The notes under the pieces: model-generated
Database searches by the model: none
What the model was told of the DNA's origin: nothing
What the model saw: only the letters and a program-made list of their open reading frames with translations
Assembly (NCBI GenBank): GCA_022712975.1
Contig: JAFLJO010000006.1
Span: 1 to 64,000, forward strand
Direction: 5' to 3'
From: Desulfocapsa sp.
GTDB lineage: Bacteria; Desulfobacterota; Desulfobulbia; Desulfobulbales; Desulfocapsaceae
Length of the DNA: 64,000 bases
Shown here: positions 26,741 through 35,919 of the stretch, piece after piece
Position numbering within the stretch: position 1 is the first letter of the stretch
Layout of the letters: every line of letters begins with the position of its first letter
Position numbers and translations under genes: made by a program

Positions 26741-27679
26741 ATGTCTAGTAGCCTTCGAAATGACATTTTAGTTGTTATTCCTGCAAAGAATGAATCAAAG
26801 TATATAACTTCCTGTCTTGAGGCCGTACAATTCCAAGATTATCCATCCTTTGAGATCGTTGTGGTTGATAATGGCTCCACAGATACCACCATGAATATAG
26901 TAGCTGGTTTTCCAGGGGTTACCCTGTTGGAAAAGGAAGGCGGTACTATTAGTTCAGTCAGGAATTTTGGTTCGAAGTATGCTTCATCTGAGTATATTGC
27001 CTTTTTAGATGGTGACTGTGTGCCTCCTGCTTCATGGTTGCAAACGGGTGTAGAACTCTTACAGGATGAGCGAATTTCATCTGTCGGTTTTCCGGCCTCA
27101 TCACCTGATTCTGCGGAATCTTGGGTGGTAACAACATGGCATATGATGAGTAGCAGTGCCAAGCATGAGACAAGTTGTTACGTAGATTGGCTGTCTTCTT
27201 TTAATTTAATTATGAAAAGGGTAGCTTTTGAAGAAGTTGGTGGTTTTGATGAGTCTCTGGAAACTTGTGAGGATTTCGATTTAGGTATGAAACTAAGTAA
27301 GCATTCCCGACTCTTGTTTAACGACACCCTGACAGTACAACACCTTGGGGTAGTTTCTTCGCTACAAGAATTCTTTCGAAAAGAGTTGTGGCGAGGGAAA
27401 AGCAATTTACAGCAGCTGAAAAGAAATAAAGAGGGGATGAAGGGGATTATTGGAGTTATTGTGCCTTTTTTCTACGTAATATCGATATTGTTCCTGTGTA
27501 TTTTATCTTTTTGGAGCCCTAAATTTTTTCTATTGTTGCTCGTTGTTTTAATTAGTTTGCCCTTTGCCTTTGCTTGTCGCAGGTTAAAAGAAATGGAGCA
27601 GGTAAGATTTTTACCTAAGATGCTTTTGCTGGCAAGTGTGTATCTTTTTGCAAGAGGACTGGCTGTTATTTGGAAATAA
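26741..27679 (+). CDS. Glycosyltransferase family 2 with C-terminal membrane helices
   Basis: About 312 aa. The GT-A domain has ILVVIPAKNESKYI, VVVDNGSTDTTMN, the DxD motif in AFLDGDCVPP and GGFDESLETCEDFDLGMKL. The last third has two to three hydrophobic segments. LWRGKSNLQQLK and the general plan match the GT2 gene at 5.1 kb, so a duplication inside the locus is likely. ATG 26741 is preferred; a GTG at 26726 would add five residues. The CapA-like gene starts 3 bases after its stop. Confidence 0.85.
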   Translation: MSSSLRNDILVVIPAKNESKYITSCLEAVQFQDYPSFEIVVVDNGSTDTTMNIVAGFPGVTLLEKEGGTISSVRNFGSKYASSEYIAFLDGDCVPPASWLQTGVELLQDERISSVGFPASSPDSAESWVVTTWHMMSSSAKHETSCYVDWLSSFNLIMKRVAFEEVGGFDESLETCEDFDLGMKLSKHSRLLFNDTLTVQHLGVVSSLQEFFRKELWRGKSNLQQLKRNKEGMKGIIGVIVPFFYVISILFLCILSFWSPKFFLLLLVVLISLPFAFACRRLKEMEQVRFLPKMLLLASVYLFARGLAVIWK

Positions 27680-27682
27680 AAT

Positions 27683-28801
27683 ATGAGTATTTCTTTAATA
27701 GCTGTTGGTGATATAAGCTTTGGTGATTCTCCGAAATGTTTTGGTTTTGGCGTTAAGAGAGTGGTCGAGAAAAAAGGCGCAGATTTTATTTTTGAAAAAA
27801 TCAAGGGGGAGTTAAACAGTGATATTCTTTTCGGTAATTTAGAAGCAGTCTTGTCAGATGAGGGGCTGGTTCCGTATGATTTTCATTCTGACCAAATGAG
27901 AGGATGCGTTGAGTGTGTTGACGCATTAAGTCGTGTTGGATTTAATGTTCTGAATATTGCCAATAACCACATGATGCAACATGGTAAAGCTGCTTTTTGG
28001 GATTGTATTGAACGGCTAAAGAGAAAGAATATAGCAATAGTTGGATTAAAGGGAAGTGGTGATTATTATACTGAACCTGCAATTCTAGAAATTAGAGGGG
28101 AAAAGATAGGTTTTTTGGGTTATTCTTTTGAGGACGATAATCGGTTGAGCCGTTTGGCTGACATAGATTATGCTAACTGTACGGATCCTGAGAGAATTTG
28201 TGCTGATGTTAATAGGTTGAGATCTGAGGTAGATTTTGTCGTTGTTTCTCTCCATTGGGGGCTTGAATTTGCTGTAAACCCGTCAGCAAATCTTATAAAA
28301 ATAGCACGAAAAATTGTAGATGCGGGTTCAAATATTATTTTAGGGCATCATTCACATACTGTCCAATGTGTTGAAGAGTATGGTGGAGGTGTTATCTGTT
28401 ATAGTCTTGGTAATTTTGTTTTCGATATGACCTGGAATAAGCTATGTCAGCGCAGTATACTTGTACAATTTGAATTACAGGATAAGACGGTAGATAAAAC
28501 GTACGTTTATCCTGTAATAATTAATAGATGCTACCAACCTGAACTTGATGCTGATCAAAGTGCAAGTTTCTACCTAGAGAAATTGAACCAGATGCAACTA
28601 GAGAATTTTTCAACTAATAGAGGAAATATAGAACACGAAAATCTTATTTATTACAAAACTGTTGCAGTTCAGCAGCTCAAAGACACTTTTCTGTCTAATT
28701 TGTTTCTGCTAGCTACAACAGTCAGTAAGACACCATGTAGATATTTACTAGGAAAACTAAGCTATATTGCAAAAAAGATGTTTATGTTTAATGGCAACTG
28801 A
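27683..28801 (+). CDS. CapA family metallophosphatase-like protein
   Basis: A 372-aa member of the PGA_cap family (calcineurin-like fold). The metal-binding blocks are visible: ISLIAVGDISFGD, FGNLEAVLS, NIANNHMMQHG, VVSLHWGLEF and ILGHHSHTVQ, with YSLGNFVFD close to the end. CapA itself works in poly-gamma-glutamate capsule synthesis, and relatives are frequent in polysaccharide loci with an unclear role. There is no signal peptide. It is the last gene of the + strand EPS operon and is followed by an inverted repeat facing the opposing gene cluster. Confidence 0.85.
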   Translation: MSISLIAVGDISFGDSPKCFGFGVKRVVEKKGADFIFEKIKGELNSDILFGNLEAVLSDEGLVPYDFHSDQMRGCVECVDALSRVGFNVLNIANNHMMQHGKAAFWDCIERLKRKNIAIVGLKGSGDYYTEPAILEIRGEKIGFLGYSFEDDNRLSRLADIDYANCTDPERICADVNRLRSEVDFVVVSLHWGLEFAVNPSANLIKIARKIVDAGSNIILGHHSHTVQCVEEYGGGVICYSLGNFVFDMTWNKLCQRSILVQFELQDKTVDKTYVYPVIINRCYQPELDADQSASFYLEKLNQMQLENFSTNRGNIEHENLIYYKTVAVQQLKDTFLSNLFLLATTVSKTPCRYLLGKLSYIAKKMFMFNGN

Positions 28802-28873
28802 TTTTACCTGCAAGCATGAGTAGCATTATATGAAGTAAAATGCTACTCGTGCGAATCGCTGCAATCAGTTGCC
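28793..28873. terminator. Nested inverted repeat between converging operons
   Basis: The outer arms GGCAACTGATT (28793-28803) and AATCAGTTGCC (28863-28873) are perfect. The inner arms CATGAGTAGCATT (28815-28827) and AATGCTACTCGTG (28839-28851) pair along 13 positions with one wobble. The structure overlaps the last codons of the CapA-like gene and sits 16 bases beyond the end of the opposing lyase-like gene. This suits a bidirectional terminator, although no long T tract follows on either strand. Confidence 0.5.
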
Positions 28874-28889
28874 TTAGGATTGTTCAGCA

Positions 28890-29924
28890 TTAAAATGAGG
28901 GTACATGTAGAATTATCTGCTGTTCTGCACGGGAATCATCGGCTGCAAGACCAATATATTCTGTGCTTATAATAACGTCGTCCATATATAATTGCATTTC
29001 CGTATGCGAATCTAAGGGTGATGAACCGTTCGTTATATTATCTATAAACATAACCCAGTTCCAATTGTGTGTTGTGTTTGAGCCATTCATTTTCCACTCT
29101 ACATCTGTGCGTGATCCCACCGAAACACCATCAATCCACGCTTCCCATTCACCGTTAGCAACTCCAGGTGAACTATTCATTTTTACTCTGAACTCATAGC
29201 AATGCCAGTCGCTGTCAGTGGGCCAAGTAGCATTGGCAACTTTTTCAGTATCATCAGTTGCGTAGGTCAGGGCCTTACGAACCGCCATTGTCATCTGAGC
29301 AGGTGGAAATGAAACATTATTATACCAGCCAGGGTAAAGGGTTGGCCAGTTTACCGATCCACTACCAAACTCTTGCGGGTTGTAATTTGTTGTCCAGATA
29401 TTCGCATTATATGTGCTAATCCGCATCAATTTTTGTTGGGAATGTTCATTTTGTTCTGGATTAGTCCACTCCCAATTGGAATTAAATTTAAGATAGTATC
29501 GGACGTAAAGTTCACTGTGTCCTGTTTCGCCTAGCCATATATCAAGTGATCCACCTGACCATGCCCCATAGTCGCCGGTCACTTCTACGTTATAGGTAAT
29601 GCCCTTTCCCGAGCCCCCCCGGGCCCCTTCTGAGCTAAGGACATATGTGTCTTTGCGTCTGTCGTCAATCCAGTAAGAAGATGCCGCCCTGTAGGACGTC
29701 CATCCCTGTGGTGGACAGTAGGTGGTGCAATTGTCAGAGCGAGTCATTCCCCAAGCAATGTCTGTGCCTCCTGGCTGGCTTTTGTGAATCGTTTGTTGAG
29801 ACTGCCAATCCGGGGAGCTGTCAAAATTATCCTGGAAGAGAATCTCAGCAAATACTGGAGACGAATTTTGCAGCACAATCGTTGTGAATAGCAAAGAAGT
29901 GAATATAGCTTTTTGGGGAAACAT
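28890..29924 (-). CDS. Secreted polysaccharide-lyase-like (concanavalin-type fold) protein
   Basis: 344 aa after correcting the start. AGGAG lies 7 bases before the ATG at 29924, and the product then begins with a clear signal peptide (MFPQKAIFTSLLFTTIVL, cleavage near VFA). The ORF-track start at 30092 runs back into an unrelated pseudogene remnant. The mature protein has YVRYYLKFNSNWEW, a Cys pair in NCTTYCPPQGW, and a late WEAWIDGVSVGS and LYMDDVIIS, a jelly-roll layout resembling heparin-lyase-like or PL14/PL20-like enzymes. It could cut or bind the acidic EPS outside the cell. The exact family is not certain. Confidence 0.6.
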   Translation of the reverse strand: MFPQKAIFTSLLFTTIVLQNSSPVFAEILFQDNFDSSPDWQSQQTIHKSQPGGTDIAWGMTRSDNCTTYCPPQGWTSYRAASSYWIDDRRKDTYVLSSEGARGGSGKGITYNVEVTGDYGAWSGGSLDIWLGETGHSELYVRYYLKFNSNWEWTNPEQNEHSQQKLMRISTYNANIWTTNYNPQEFGSGSVNWPTLYPGWYNNVSFPPAQMTMAVRKALTYATDDTEKVANATWPTDSDWHCYEFRVKMNSSPGVANGEWEAWIDGVSVGSRTDVEWKMNGSNTTHNWNWVMFIDNITNGSSPLDSHTEMQLYMDDVIISTEYIGLAADDSRAEQQIILHVPSF

Positions 29925-29943
29925 AATGAAACTCCTGTACCTA

Positions 29944-30172
29944 TTAATTATTTGAAATGTAAAATTCATCAAAGCTGCCCATGGGGTTGGTGTGGCCGAT
30001 ATAGAAATCCTGAGTCCCCAAAAAGGGGTGGCGGAATTCCAGGGAGTAGTGCTGAGTTCACTCACAATTGTTCCGTCTCGTTTGATGGTCATTGAGCCGT
30101 TGTCATCGTCCCAGCTAAATTCATACTGATGCCAAGTTTCGGTGTCCCAGTTATCTTCAACCTTATACTAGC
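29944..30172 (-). pseudogene. Remnant of a LamG-like domain gene (3' end, frameshifted)
   Basis: Reading the - strand, one frame gives DTETWHQYEFSWDDDNGSM, then TIKRDGTIVSELSTTPWNSA; after a shift at CCTTTTTGGGGA another frame gives GTQDFYIGHTNPMGSFDEF and a TAA at 29944-29946. This parallels the end of the gene at 30715-31710 (DHWYQYEFSWDSMAGKV, STPWN, DFHIGHKFPLGSFDDFFVF). An in-frame TAG lies just upstream. It is therefore the decayed tail of a paralogue, left between the lyase-like gene and the small FN3-like gene. It explains the false N terminus in the ORF track. Confidence 0.8.
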
Positions 30173-30293
30173 CGAAACAGATATGGAGATGGGTTTTGCT
30201 TTTTTTGCCATTAGGGCATCATGTTCCCCGCTCAATTTTCAAAAAAGCCTGTTTTTTATATAATGCTTTGTGCCTTGTTTGAAAAGTCCTAGC

Positions 30294-30686
30294 TTAATGT
30301 TGGCCTATTATGTTTGTAATAAATGGAACTGCTTGTGGTGTCCCCGGATGTTCAGATATCTGTTGGATGTTAGAGAACAATGATTGACCACCTTCTAATG
30401 GCTCCCATATTATTTGAATATATGCTGGAAATTGTTCAATAGGTACGTTGGCACATTCAAGGTGAAAAGTATTGGTACCTGCTGTTAGCAGAGATCCACA
30501 AATAGTATGTTTTTTTTTATCGGTCATATCACTATTGTATGAATAATAAAAGTTGAACGCCTCAGTCTCTGTGACAGATGGTACAGTCCATGAAAGCTTG
30601 ATGATGCCTATGTTTGCCTGTGTATGTGGGGCGAAAGAAAATATGGAAACGAAGCAAATAAGAAGAAGGATCAGTGTTTTTTTCAT
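30294..30686 (-). CDS. Small secreted FN3-like protein
   Basis: 130 aa from the ATG at 30686. It starts MKKTLILLLICFVSIFSFAP, a strong signal peptide with cleavage near TQA. The mature part resembles one fibronectin-III-like repeat: IGIIKLSWTVPSVTETEAFNFYYSY followed by a Cys in HTICG, a second Cys in FHLECAN and a closing SLFSNIQQIS. The same two-cysteine pattern is repeated five times in the large protein at 31772-34720, so the two are related. It is probably an extracellular or periplasmic binding module. The track start at 30740 adds 18 residues before the signal and overlaps the upstream gene. Confidence 0.6.
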   Translation of the reverse strand: MKKTLILLLICFVSIFSFAPHTQANIGIIKLSWTVPSVTETEAFNFYYSYNSDMTDKKKHTICGSLLTAGTNTFHLECANVPIEQFPAYIQIIWEPLEGGQSLFSNIQQISEHPGTPQAVPFITNIIGQH

Positions 30687-30714
30687 AATAAAACCATGTT
30701 TTTTAAAGTGCAAT

Positions 30715-31710
30715 TTAATTAAAAACAAAAAAATCATCAAAGCTACCGAGTGGAAATTTGTGGCCTATGTGAAAATCCTGGTTGTTATAATCTGGAAGTT
30801 TCGTGTTCCAGGGCGTGCTTGCCGCTTCTTGTAAATTGCTTCCATCTCTAGAAATAGATACTTTTCCCGCCATTGAATCCCAGGAAAATTCATATTGGTA
30901 CCAGTGATCAGTCCCCCAACTAGTTTGACTGAAAACTCTTCGTGATGCACCACTATCGTCATAGAGGTAGAAGAATATGTAATTTTTGTACGCATACGCA
31001 TAGAGTGTGTTTGCTTGACCGATATTTGTCGTCCTGAAAAAGTATCGGTAAGATGTATTTCGATCCTCCGACGAAAATTGGTGTTTTATCCATACTGATA
31101 TGCGCCCTTTATCTGTTGGTAAGGTAGTGGCCGGTGTTGTATACGTTTGCCAGGTATCCGTTTGTTTAAAACCGTAACCACTGACACCAGCGATAACTTT
31201 ACCTGAGTTGGATGGTTTTGAGATTAGCACATCACCAATGTTTGAAACAATACTATCTTCTGGCAGAACCTCCATGTCCCAGTAGAAACGAGTACCTTTT
31301 GGAATCCACAAGATCGACGTCTGAAGTAATGAGATTCCATTACCATTGTCAATGGTTGTTAGCGTGACAGGTGTGTTGTCCGTTGCAAGGTATGTATGTT
31401 CGACAATTTTTCCACTTCCTGTGTTACCATCTCCAAAATCCCATTTATATTCAGTAATACTCCCATCAGAATCAACAGAACCAGAGGCATCAAAAGTAAC
31501 ATTATGGCCATCAGTACTATAGGTAAAAGATGAAGTGGGTGGGATATTGTTGTTTTCAGCATCAGTTATAGATACTCTGTCAAGAGTTCCCTTGAAATCT
31601 GTAGCAAAACACGGAAAAGGTGTCAGCAGGCAGGCAGCAGTAAAGACGGTTGGAATAAGTGATCTACGAAATGTTTTGATTACAGTTGTGTTTGTTTTAC
31701 TTTCTTTCAT
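30715..31710 (-). CDS. Secreted PKD plus LamG-like protein
   Basis: 331 aa from the ATG at 31710, supported by AGGAG 7 bases upstream; the track start adds 35 unlikely residues. A signal peptide (SLIPTVFTAACLLTPFPCFA) leads to a PKD domain at about residues 55-110 (VTFDASGSVDSDGSITEYKWDFGDG). A LamG/concanavalin-like domain follows, with WIKHQFSSEDRNTSYRYFF, HWYQYEFSWDSMAGKVSISR and a closing IGHKFPLGSFDDFFVF. It resembles extracellular adhesins or matrix proteins. There is no PEP-CTERM or LPXTG-like tail. It shares its LamG tail with the pseudogene at 29944-30172. Confidence 0.7.
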   Translation of the reverse strand: MKESKTNTTVIKTFRRSLIPTVFTAACLLTPFPCFATDFKGTLDRVSITDAENNNIPPTSSFTYSTDGHNVTFDASGSVDSDGSITEYKWDFGDGNTGSGKIVEHTYLATDNTPVTLTTIDNGNGISLLQTSILWIPKGTRFYWDMEVLPEDSIVSNIGDVLISKPSNSGKVIAGVSGYGFKQTDTWQTYTTPATTLPTDKGRISVWIKHQFSSEDRNTSYRYFFRTTNIGQANTLYAYAYKNYIFFYLYDDSGASRRVFSQTSWGTDHWYQYEFSWDSMAGKVSISRDGSNLQEAASTPWNTKLPDYNNQDFHIGHKFPLGSFDDFFVFN

Positions 31711-31771
31711 GGTCGGTCTCCTGGTTGGTTGCTGAGGAGTAGTGTTATGTTTGTTGGTCATTGGATTGTGG

Positions 31772-34720
31772 TTATCGGTACATGATGATATTTGATGCAC
31801 TTGTTGTGCTTGCATCCTGAAAAATGGCTTTTACTGTAAACGCAGTTTCCTGGGCTAGTGCAAAAGTTTTACAGCTTAACGTGCGTGTCGTTGGATTGTT
31901 GGTTCCGCACAGCATCTTAGAGTCTGCATATATATAGAATCCAGTAATAGTACTTTCTTGCTGTTGATCAAAAGACCATGTAAAAGTTACTGTTTGCCTG
32001 AAAATCTCAGGACTGATTTGCAGAAGAATCGAATGCTCTGTTTCTACACTGTTGATAAGTGCTGTCATTGTAAATTGCATCTCAGCGTCTAGCAATGGGG
32101 CAATACAACTTATGCTGCGGTCAGAACTATTATTGCTTTCGCAGATCAGTTCGTTATTCTGGTAGAAACGAAAGCCCGTTACGCCTTCTATTGAATCGTC
32201 CAGGGTCCAATTAAAAGTGAATAGTTTCTGAACATTGTTTGTTGGGCCTGGGGGGGCTTGTTCTGAGTCCATTGACCCGAGTGCGAGATAGCCAACTGTT
32301 TCAGAGCTGTGAGCCGTTTCGCTATCATTGGATTGTTCTTCTTGAACCTTTATCTGTACACCATTACTAGTAACATTTTGCATACGCAAGGCGGCAGTAT
32401 CAGCACCGTCTGTTGATTGCATATCTGCGAGGAATAGAGGGGCTGTGTTAAAGTCTGTTTGAAACGTGATGTCGTATAAGTTATGGGTGACAGTGTCGCC
32501 TGTGGTCGCTGCTTCGTAACTTATATTGCCAAGCGTCCCTTGGCTGGTCTCCCATGCTACGTAGTTGATAGTTTCCGCAACATGAATGTTTTGATTTTTT
32601 TCCTGCTCCCGATAGTAATACTCAAATGATGTTTTTGAAATATTACGAATACGACCGCTAATGGTATCTGTTTCATTATTGGTGGCAATGCTGCTGACAA
32701 TAACGGGATCTAGGGTGAACGCATTAGTAAATCTTACCTGCTTGAAGCTTGTGCTGCCTTCAAAAGTTCCAGCCTCTACCTGTGTTCCGTCAGGTAGAGT
32801 GAAATGCCCTTTTTCCATGACAATATAGCTTATGGATTCATTTGCGTGACTGTCGTCAAGGTAATCCCATTCTGAAATCTTAATATCAAATCCGGTGGGG
32901 CTGATATTACGAAGTCGAACAACGCACGGTGACGAATCAGCTAAACTGGGAGGTCCGGCTATAACAACAGGATCTTGGAAAAAAGTGGTGATCTCAACTC
33001 GAGCCCAATTACTGTTGACTGAGATTTCACCAAGTTCAATGTTGAATTCTGCTGGTGCGCTTTCCGGGCTAACAGTTATTGATGTGGTACTGAAACTTTT
33101 AGCTCCATCATTATCGGTGACCATGAGTGTGGCTGTGAAAGTGGCCAGGTCTGTGTAGGTGTGAGTGGTGGCCATTCCACTCGCAGATGAGCCATCTCCA
33201 AACTGCCAAGTATAGCTGCTGATAGTTCCGTCGGAATCACTTGACCCAGAGGCATTAAATAAAACTGTCAGGGGCGTGTTACCGTTGGTTGATGTGGTTG
33301 AGAAAACAGCCTGAGGAGGTTTGTTTTCCCCGGGTGGTGGGGACGTGACTATTACTGGTGTGCTTACGGAATTGGTTAAGCCTGCACTGTTTGTTACGGT
33401 AAGAGTGGTACTAAAAGTACCTGCCTTGGTGAAAACATGGGATGTGTCCCTACCTATGGCGGATGAGCCATCGCCGAATTCCCACTGGTAACTGGTTATT
33501 TTTGAATCAGGTGCTGAAGAAGCGTTACCGTTGAAAGAGACACTTAATGGTGATTGCCCAAGAGCTGTGGAAGAAGAAATGACTGCCCGGGGTGGTGTAT
33601 CAACTGGAGTCCCTTCCGTAACAGAAATGACTGTTGTGGCAACGCTTGTGTTGCCGGAAATGTCTGCGACAGTGAGCTTGGCAGTATAGGTGCCTGGAAT
33701 TACGTATATGTGGTCAATGTTGTTTATATCACTGGTTGCTCCATCACCGAAAGACCAAGAGAAACTGCTTATTTCGCCCGTGGAACTACCGCCGTCAAAA
33801 GCGATAGTCAGTGGTGCTGTGCCTTCGCTGTCGTTAGAGGTAATGATAGCCTGTAATACTGATGGTTCTGGGGTGGGTGCTATTGTGTCGCTTGTATATG
33901 TGAGAATGTTGGAGAGAGTTGTTTCGATGCCATCTGTATCGAAAGCGGTAATTGCAAATGTGGCTGTGGGGGAGGATATTTCTGTAGTACAGGAAATCTC
34001 TCGGTCAGTTGAATTGGTGGTCTCACAGATTTGTGTGTTATCCTGATAGATTTTAAAACCGGCCAAGTCGGAATAAGCTGGGTATTCCCAGGAAAAAGTC
34101 AGTCGTTTTGTAGTAAAAAACTGAGGATATTCGGATGGGTCAAATGTTAACAGGTTCGAAGGTGAGCTTTCCGTGTTGTCAGTAAATAATGTGGTGATGG
34201 TGAATACCATTATGCTTTGCAGGATATCTGATCGACAGGTAACTTTGTTTGCGCTTGGATCATTTGTTTCGCAGAGCAATGTGTTGTTGAGATAAACTCG
34301 AAATCCGCTTATGGCATCAATGTTTCCGTTTGTATCCCATGTAAAACTAAAGCTGTGACTCCCTTCATCGACAGGTGGTAGGACTTCTTCTGTTCCTAAG
34401 TAAAATGAGTAAGAAGGAGAGTGGGGACTTTCAGTGCCGTCAGAATGAAAGGCGGTTAGGGTGAAGTTGAAGGTTCCGGGTTCAGAATCAACTACACAGT
34501 CCATGTCGTAGTCTGCGGGGATGTCGTAGTCTGCGGGGATGTCGGTTGTACAAACCTTTACACCATCTTTGTAGAGGTGATATCCGGAAAGAAATTTTCC
34601 GTCAACTGGCTGGAAATCGTAAGACAACTCTATATTGATGTCGTGAGAGGATACCGCAGCAAATGAGAACCCGGGTATGAAATAACAGAGTGTCAATAAA
34701 AGTAATATGAGTTTTTTCAT
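31772..34720 (-). CDS. Large secreted protein with FN3-like, PKD and H-type-lectin-like repeats
   Basis: 982 aa from the ATG at 34720 (MKKLILLLLTLCYF, a signal peptide). Order of modules: three FN3-like repeats (about 25-280), three PKD domains with FGDG motifs (about 285-560), a region with two or three H-type-lectin-like repeats (VEITTFFQDPVVIAGPPS, FKQVRFTNAFTLDPVIVSS, LYDITFQTDFNTAPLFLAD), and two more FN3-like repeats at the end. Each FN3-like repeat has a Cys pair (LLCETNDP then VTCRS, and so on), probably a disulfide. There is no sorting tail or membrane anchor. It is a likely glycan-binding matrix protein or adhesin exported to the cell surface. An 18-base perfect tandem duplication encodes DIPADY twice. 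Confidence 0.75.
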   Translation of the reverse strand: MKKLILLLLTLCYFIPGFSFAAVSSHDINIELSYDFQPVDGKFLSGYHLYKDGVKVCTTDIPADYDIPADYDMDCVVDSEPGTFNFTLTAFHSDGTESPHSPSYSFYLGTEEVLPPVDEGSHSFSFTWDTNGNIDAISGFRVYLNNTLLCETNDPSANKVTCRSDILQSIMVFTITTLFTDNTESSPSNLLTFDPSEYPQFFTTKRLTFSWEYPAYSDLAGFKIYQDNTQICETTNSTDREISCTTEISSPTATFAITAFDTDGIETTLSNILTYTSDTIAPTPEPSVLQAIITSNDSEGTAPLTIAFDGGSSTGEISSFSWSFGDGATSDINNIDHIYVIPGTYTAKLTVADISGNTSVATTVISVTEGTPVDTPPRAVISSSTALGQSPLSVSFNGNASSAPDSKITSYQWEFGDGSSAIGRDTSHVFTKAGTFSTTLTVTNSAGLTNSVSTPVIVTSPPPGENKPPQAVFSTTSTNGNTPLTVLFNASGSSDSDGTISSYTWQFGDGSSASGMATTHTYTDLATFTATLMVTDNDGAKSFSTTSITVSPESAPAEFNIELGEISVNSNWARVEITTFFQDPVVIAGPPSLADSSPCVVRLRNISPTGFDIKISEWDYLDDSHANESISYIVMEKGHFTLPDGTQVEAGTFEGSTSFKQVRFTNAFTLDPVIVSSIATNNETDTISGRIRNISKTSFEYYYREQEKNQNIHVAETINYVAWETSQGTLGNISYEAATTGDTVTHNLYDITFQTDFNTAPLFLADMQSTDGADTAALRMQNVTSNGVQIKVQEEQSNDSETAHSSETVGYLALGSMDSEQAPPGPTNNVQKLFTFNWTLDDSIEGVTGFRFYQNNELICESNNSSDRSISCIAPLLDAEMQFTMTALINSVETEHSILLQISPEIFRQTVTFTWSFDQQQESTITGFYIYADSKMLCGTNNPTTRTLSCKTFALAQETAFTVKAIFQDASTTSASNIIMYR
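34503..34538. repeat. 18-bp perfect tandem duplication inside the large secreted-protein gene
   Basis: The unit ATGTCGTAGTCTGCGGGG occurs twice back to back and the next bases (ATGTCG) begin a third partial copy. It keeps the reading frame and doubles the peptide DIPADY inside the first FN3-like repeat. It looks like a recent replication-slippage product. Confidence 0.85.
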
Positions 34721-34881
34721 AGTTGTCGCTGGTAACATTATTGAGAGACTAGATTCGCGTGAGCGTGAGTGCTGTCGTCATTGCATAATTAATGCCAGTG
34801 TTGACCATTGGCGATGGGTATGCCTAAATAAATTGTTGCCATGGTGCAGTAATGATGGTATCTATGCGAATCTGGGTTCTT

Positions 34882-35712
34882 TTACTGTCCATTTTTAACT
34901 ATACTCGAGTCAAGTGAGCCGTGAGCATTTTCTTTATTCACTACCCAATCAAGCCATTCGGCCTGCTCGGTTGAAAAGTCATCTTTACTACTTCTGATGA
35001 ATGCCACTAACGTGGTGATATTGTTAAATGAGGCAGAGTAGTATCCATCTGAAAATGCACTGTGTCCCAGAAGGGAGATTTTACCGGAATTGTCAAAACC
35101 AACCATGAGGTTATGGTGCTCATAGATAGTTGAGTCGTTAAGGTGTGATATTGTGCCATAATTTGCTGTGTGGATGTAATTATACGTTGCGACGCCTAAA
35201 ATAACGACGAGAGTAAAAGCTGCAGTGGCTATAAAGCGAGTGGCTTTTGTGCTGTTCTGCGGGTTGAAGATATCTTTGAGCGATAACGGTATCTTTTTGG
35301 GGATAGCGTTATTGATGTCTGACTGTTTGGCCAGGCAGGGTTCCACAACCATTCCGGTGTAGTGTTCAATGTCGGTGATAGCTTCTTGGTCTGAAGGATC
35401 TGTCATGGCCGTGAGTAAGATATTATTCTTTTTATGTGCCAGTGGAATGGCCCCGTATTTGGAACAAAGATAACGAGGGAGTACTTTATTGACATTTGGC
35501 GAAAATGCTTTGTTTACATCAGTTAAAGGAATTCCTAATTGTTTCGAGAGGGTGCTTGTTAACTGGTCACTGGAAAGAACCCCCATGCGAAGCAAAATGA
35601 CCCCTAATCTTTTGTTTCCACTAACCTGAACTCGTAAGGCATCGTTGATGGTGTCCTGGTTGACGATATTCTCTTGAACCAGTAATTCGCCTAATCGTAT
35701 TTTGCTGGTCAT
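34882..35712 (-). CDS. MshEN-domain membrane protein (probable c-di-GMP receptor)
   Basis: 276 aa from the ATG at 35712, with AAGGAG 8 bases upstream; the track start is 31 residues too early. The N terminus has the double MshEN motif, IRLGELLVQENIVNQDTINDA followed by KRLGVILLRMGVLSSDQL, which in MshE-type ATPases binds cyclic di-GMP. The rest of the GspE N-terminal domain follows (KYGAIPLAHKKNNILLTAMTDP). Instead of an ATPase there is one membrane helix (about residues 165-185) and a periplasmic tail of about 90 residues. It may sense c-di-GMP and control secretion or EPS export; binding is inferred from the motif only. Confidence 0.75.
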   Translation of the reverse strand: MTSKIRLGELLVQENIVNQDTINDALRVQVSGNKRLGVILLRMGVLSSDQLTSTLSKQLGIPLTDVNKAFSPNVNKVLPRYLCSKYGAIPLAHKKNNILLTAMTDPSDQEAITDIEHYTGMVVEPCLAKQSDINNAIPKKIPLSLKDIFNPQNSTKATRFIATAAFTLVVILGVATYNYIHTANYGTISHLNDSTIYEHHNLMVGFDNSGKISLLGHSAFSDGYYSASFNNITTLVAFIRSSKDDFSTEQAEWLDWVVNKENAHGSLDSSIVKNGQ

Positions 35713-35919
35713 TTGTTGTCTCCTTTGGGAACTGTTAGTGTGACGTGTTGTGATAGTGTTACATGTCGTTTTACAGTAAGTATATGCATGTTTGTTTTTA
35801 TCCATTCACCATATGCTGTTAATTTAGTGTATGCTTTTTTTATGGAAAGGTGAAGGAGTATTAACCACCTGATTTGAGTTTATTTGTGATTTTGTTGAGG
35901 AGGGAAGAAGAGTCGTTGT

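Noticed and set aside
29925-30092. N-terminal 56 residues of the track ORF 28890-30092
   Set aside because: They come from the shifted LamG pseudogene; the ATG at 29924 has AGGAG and starts a proper signal peptide.
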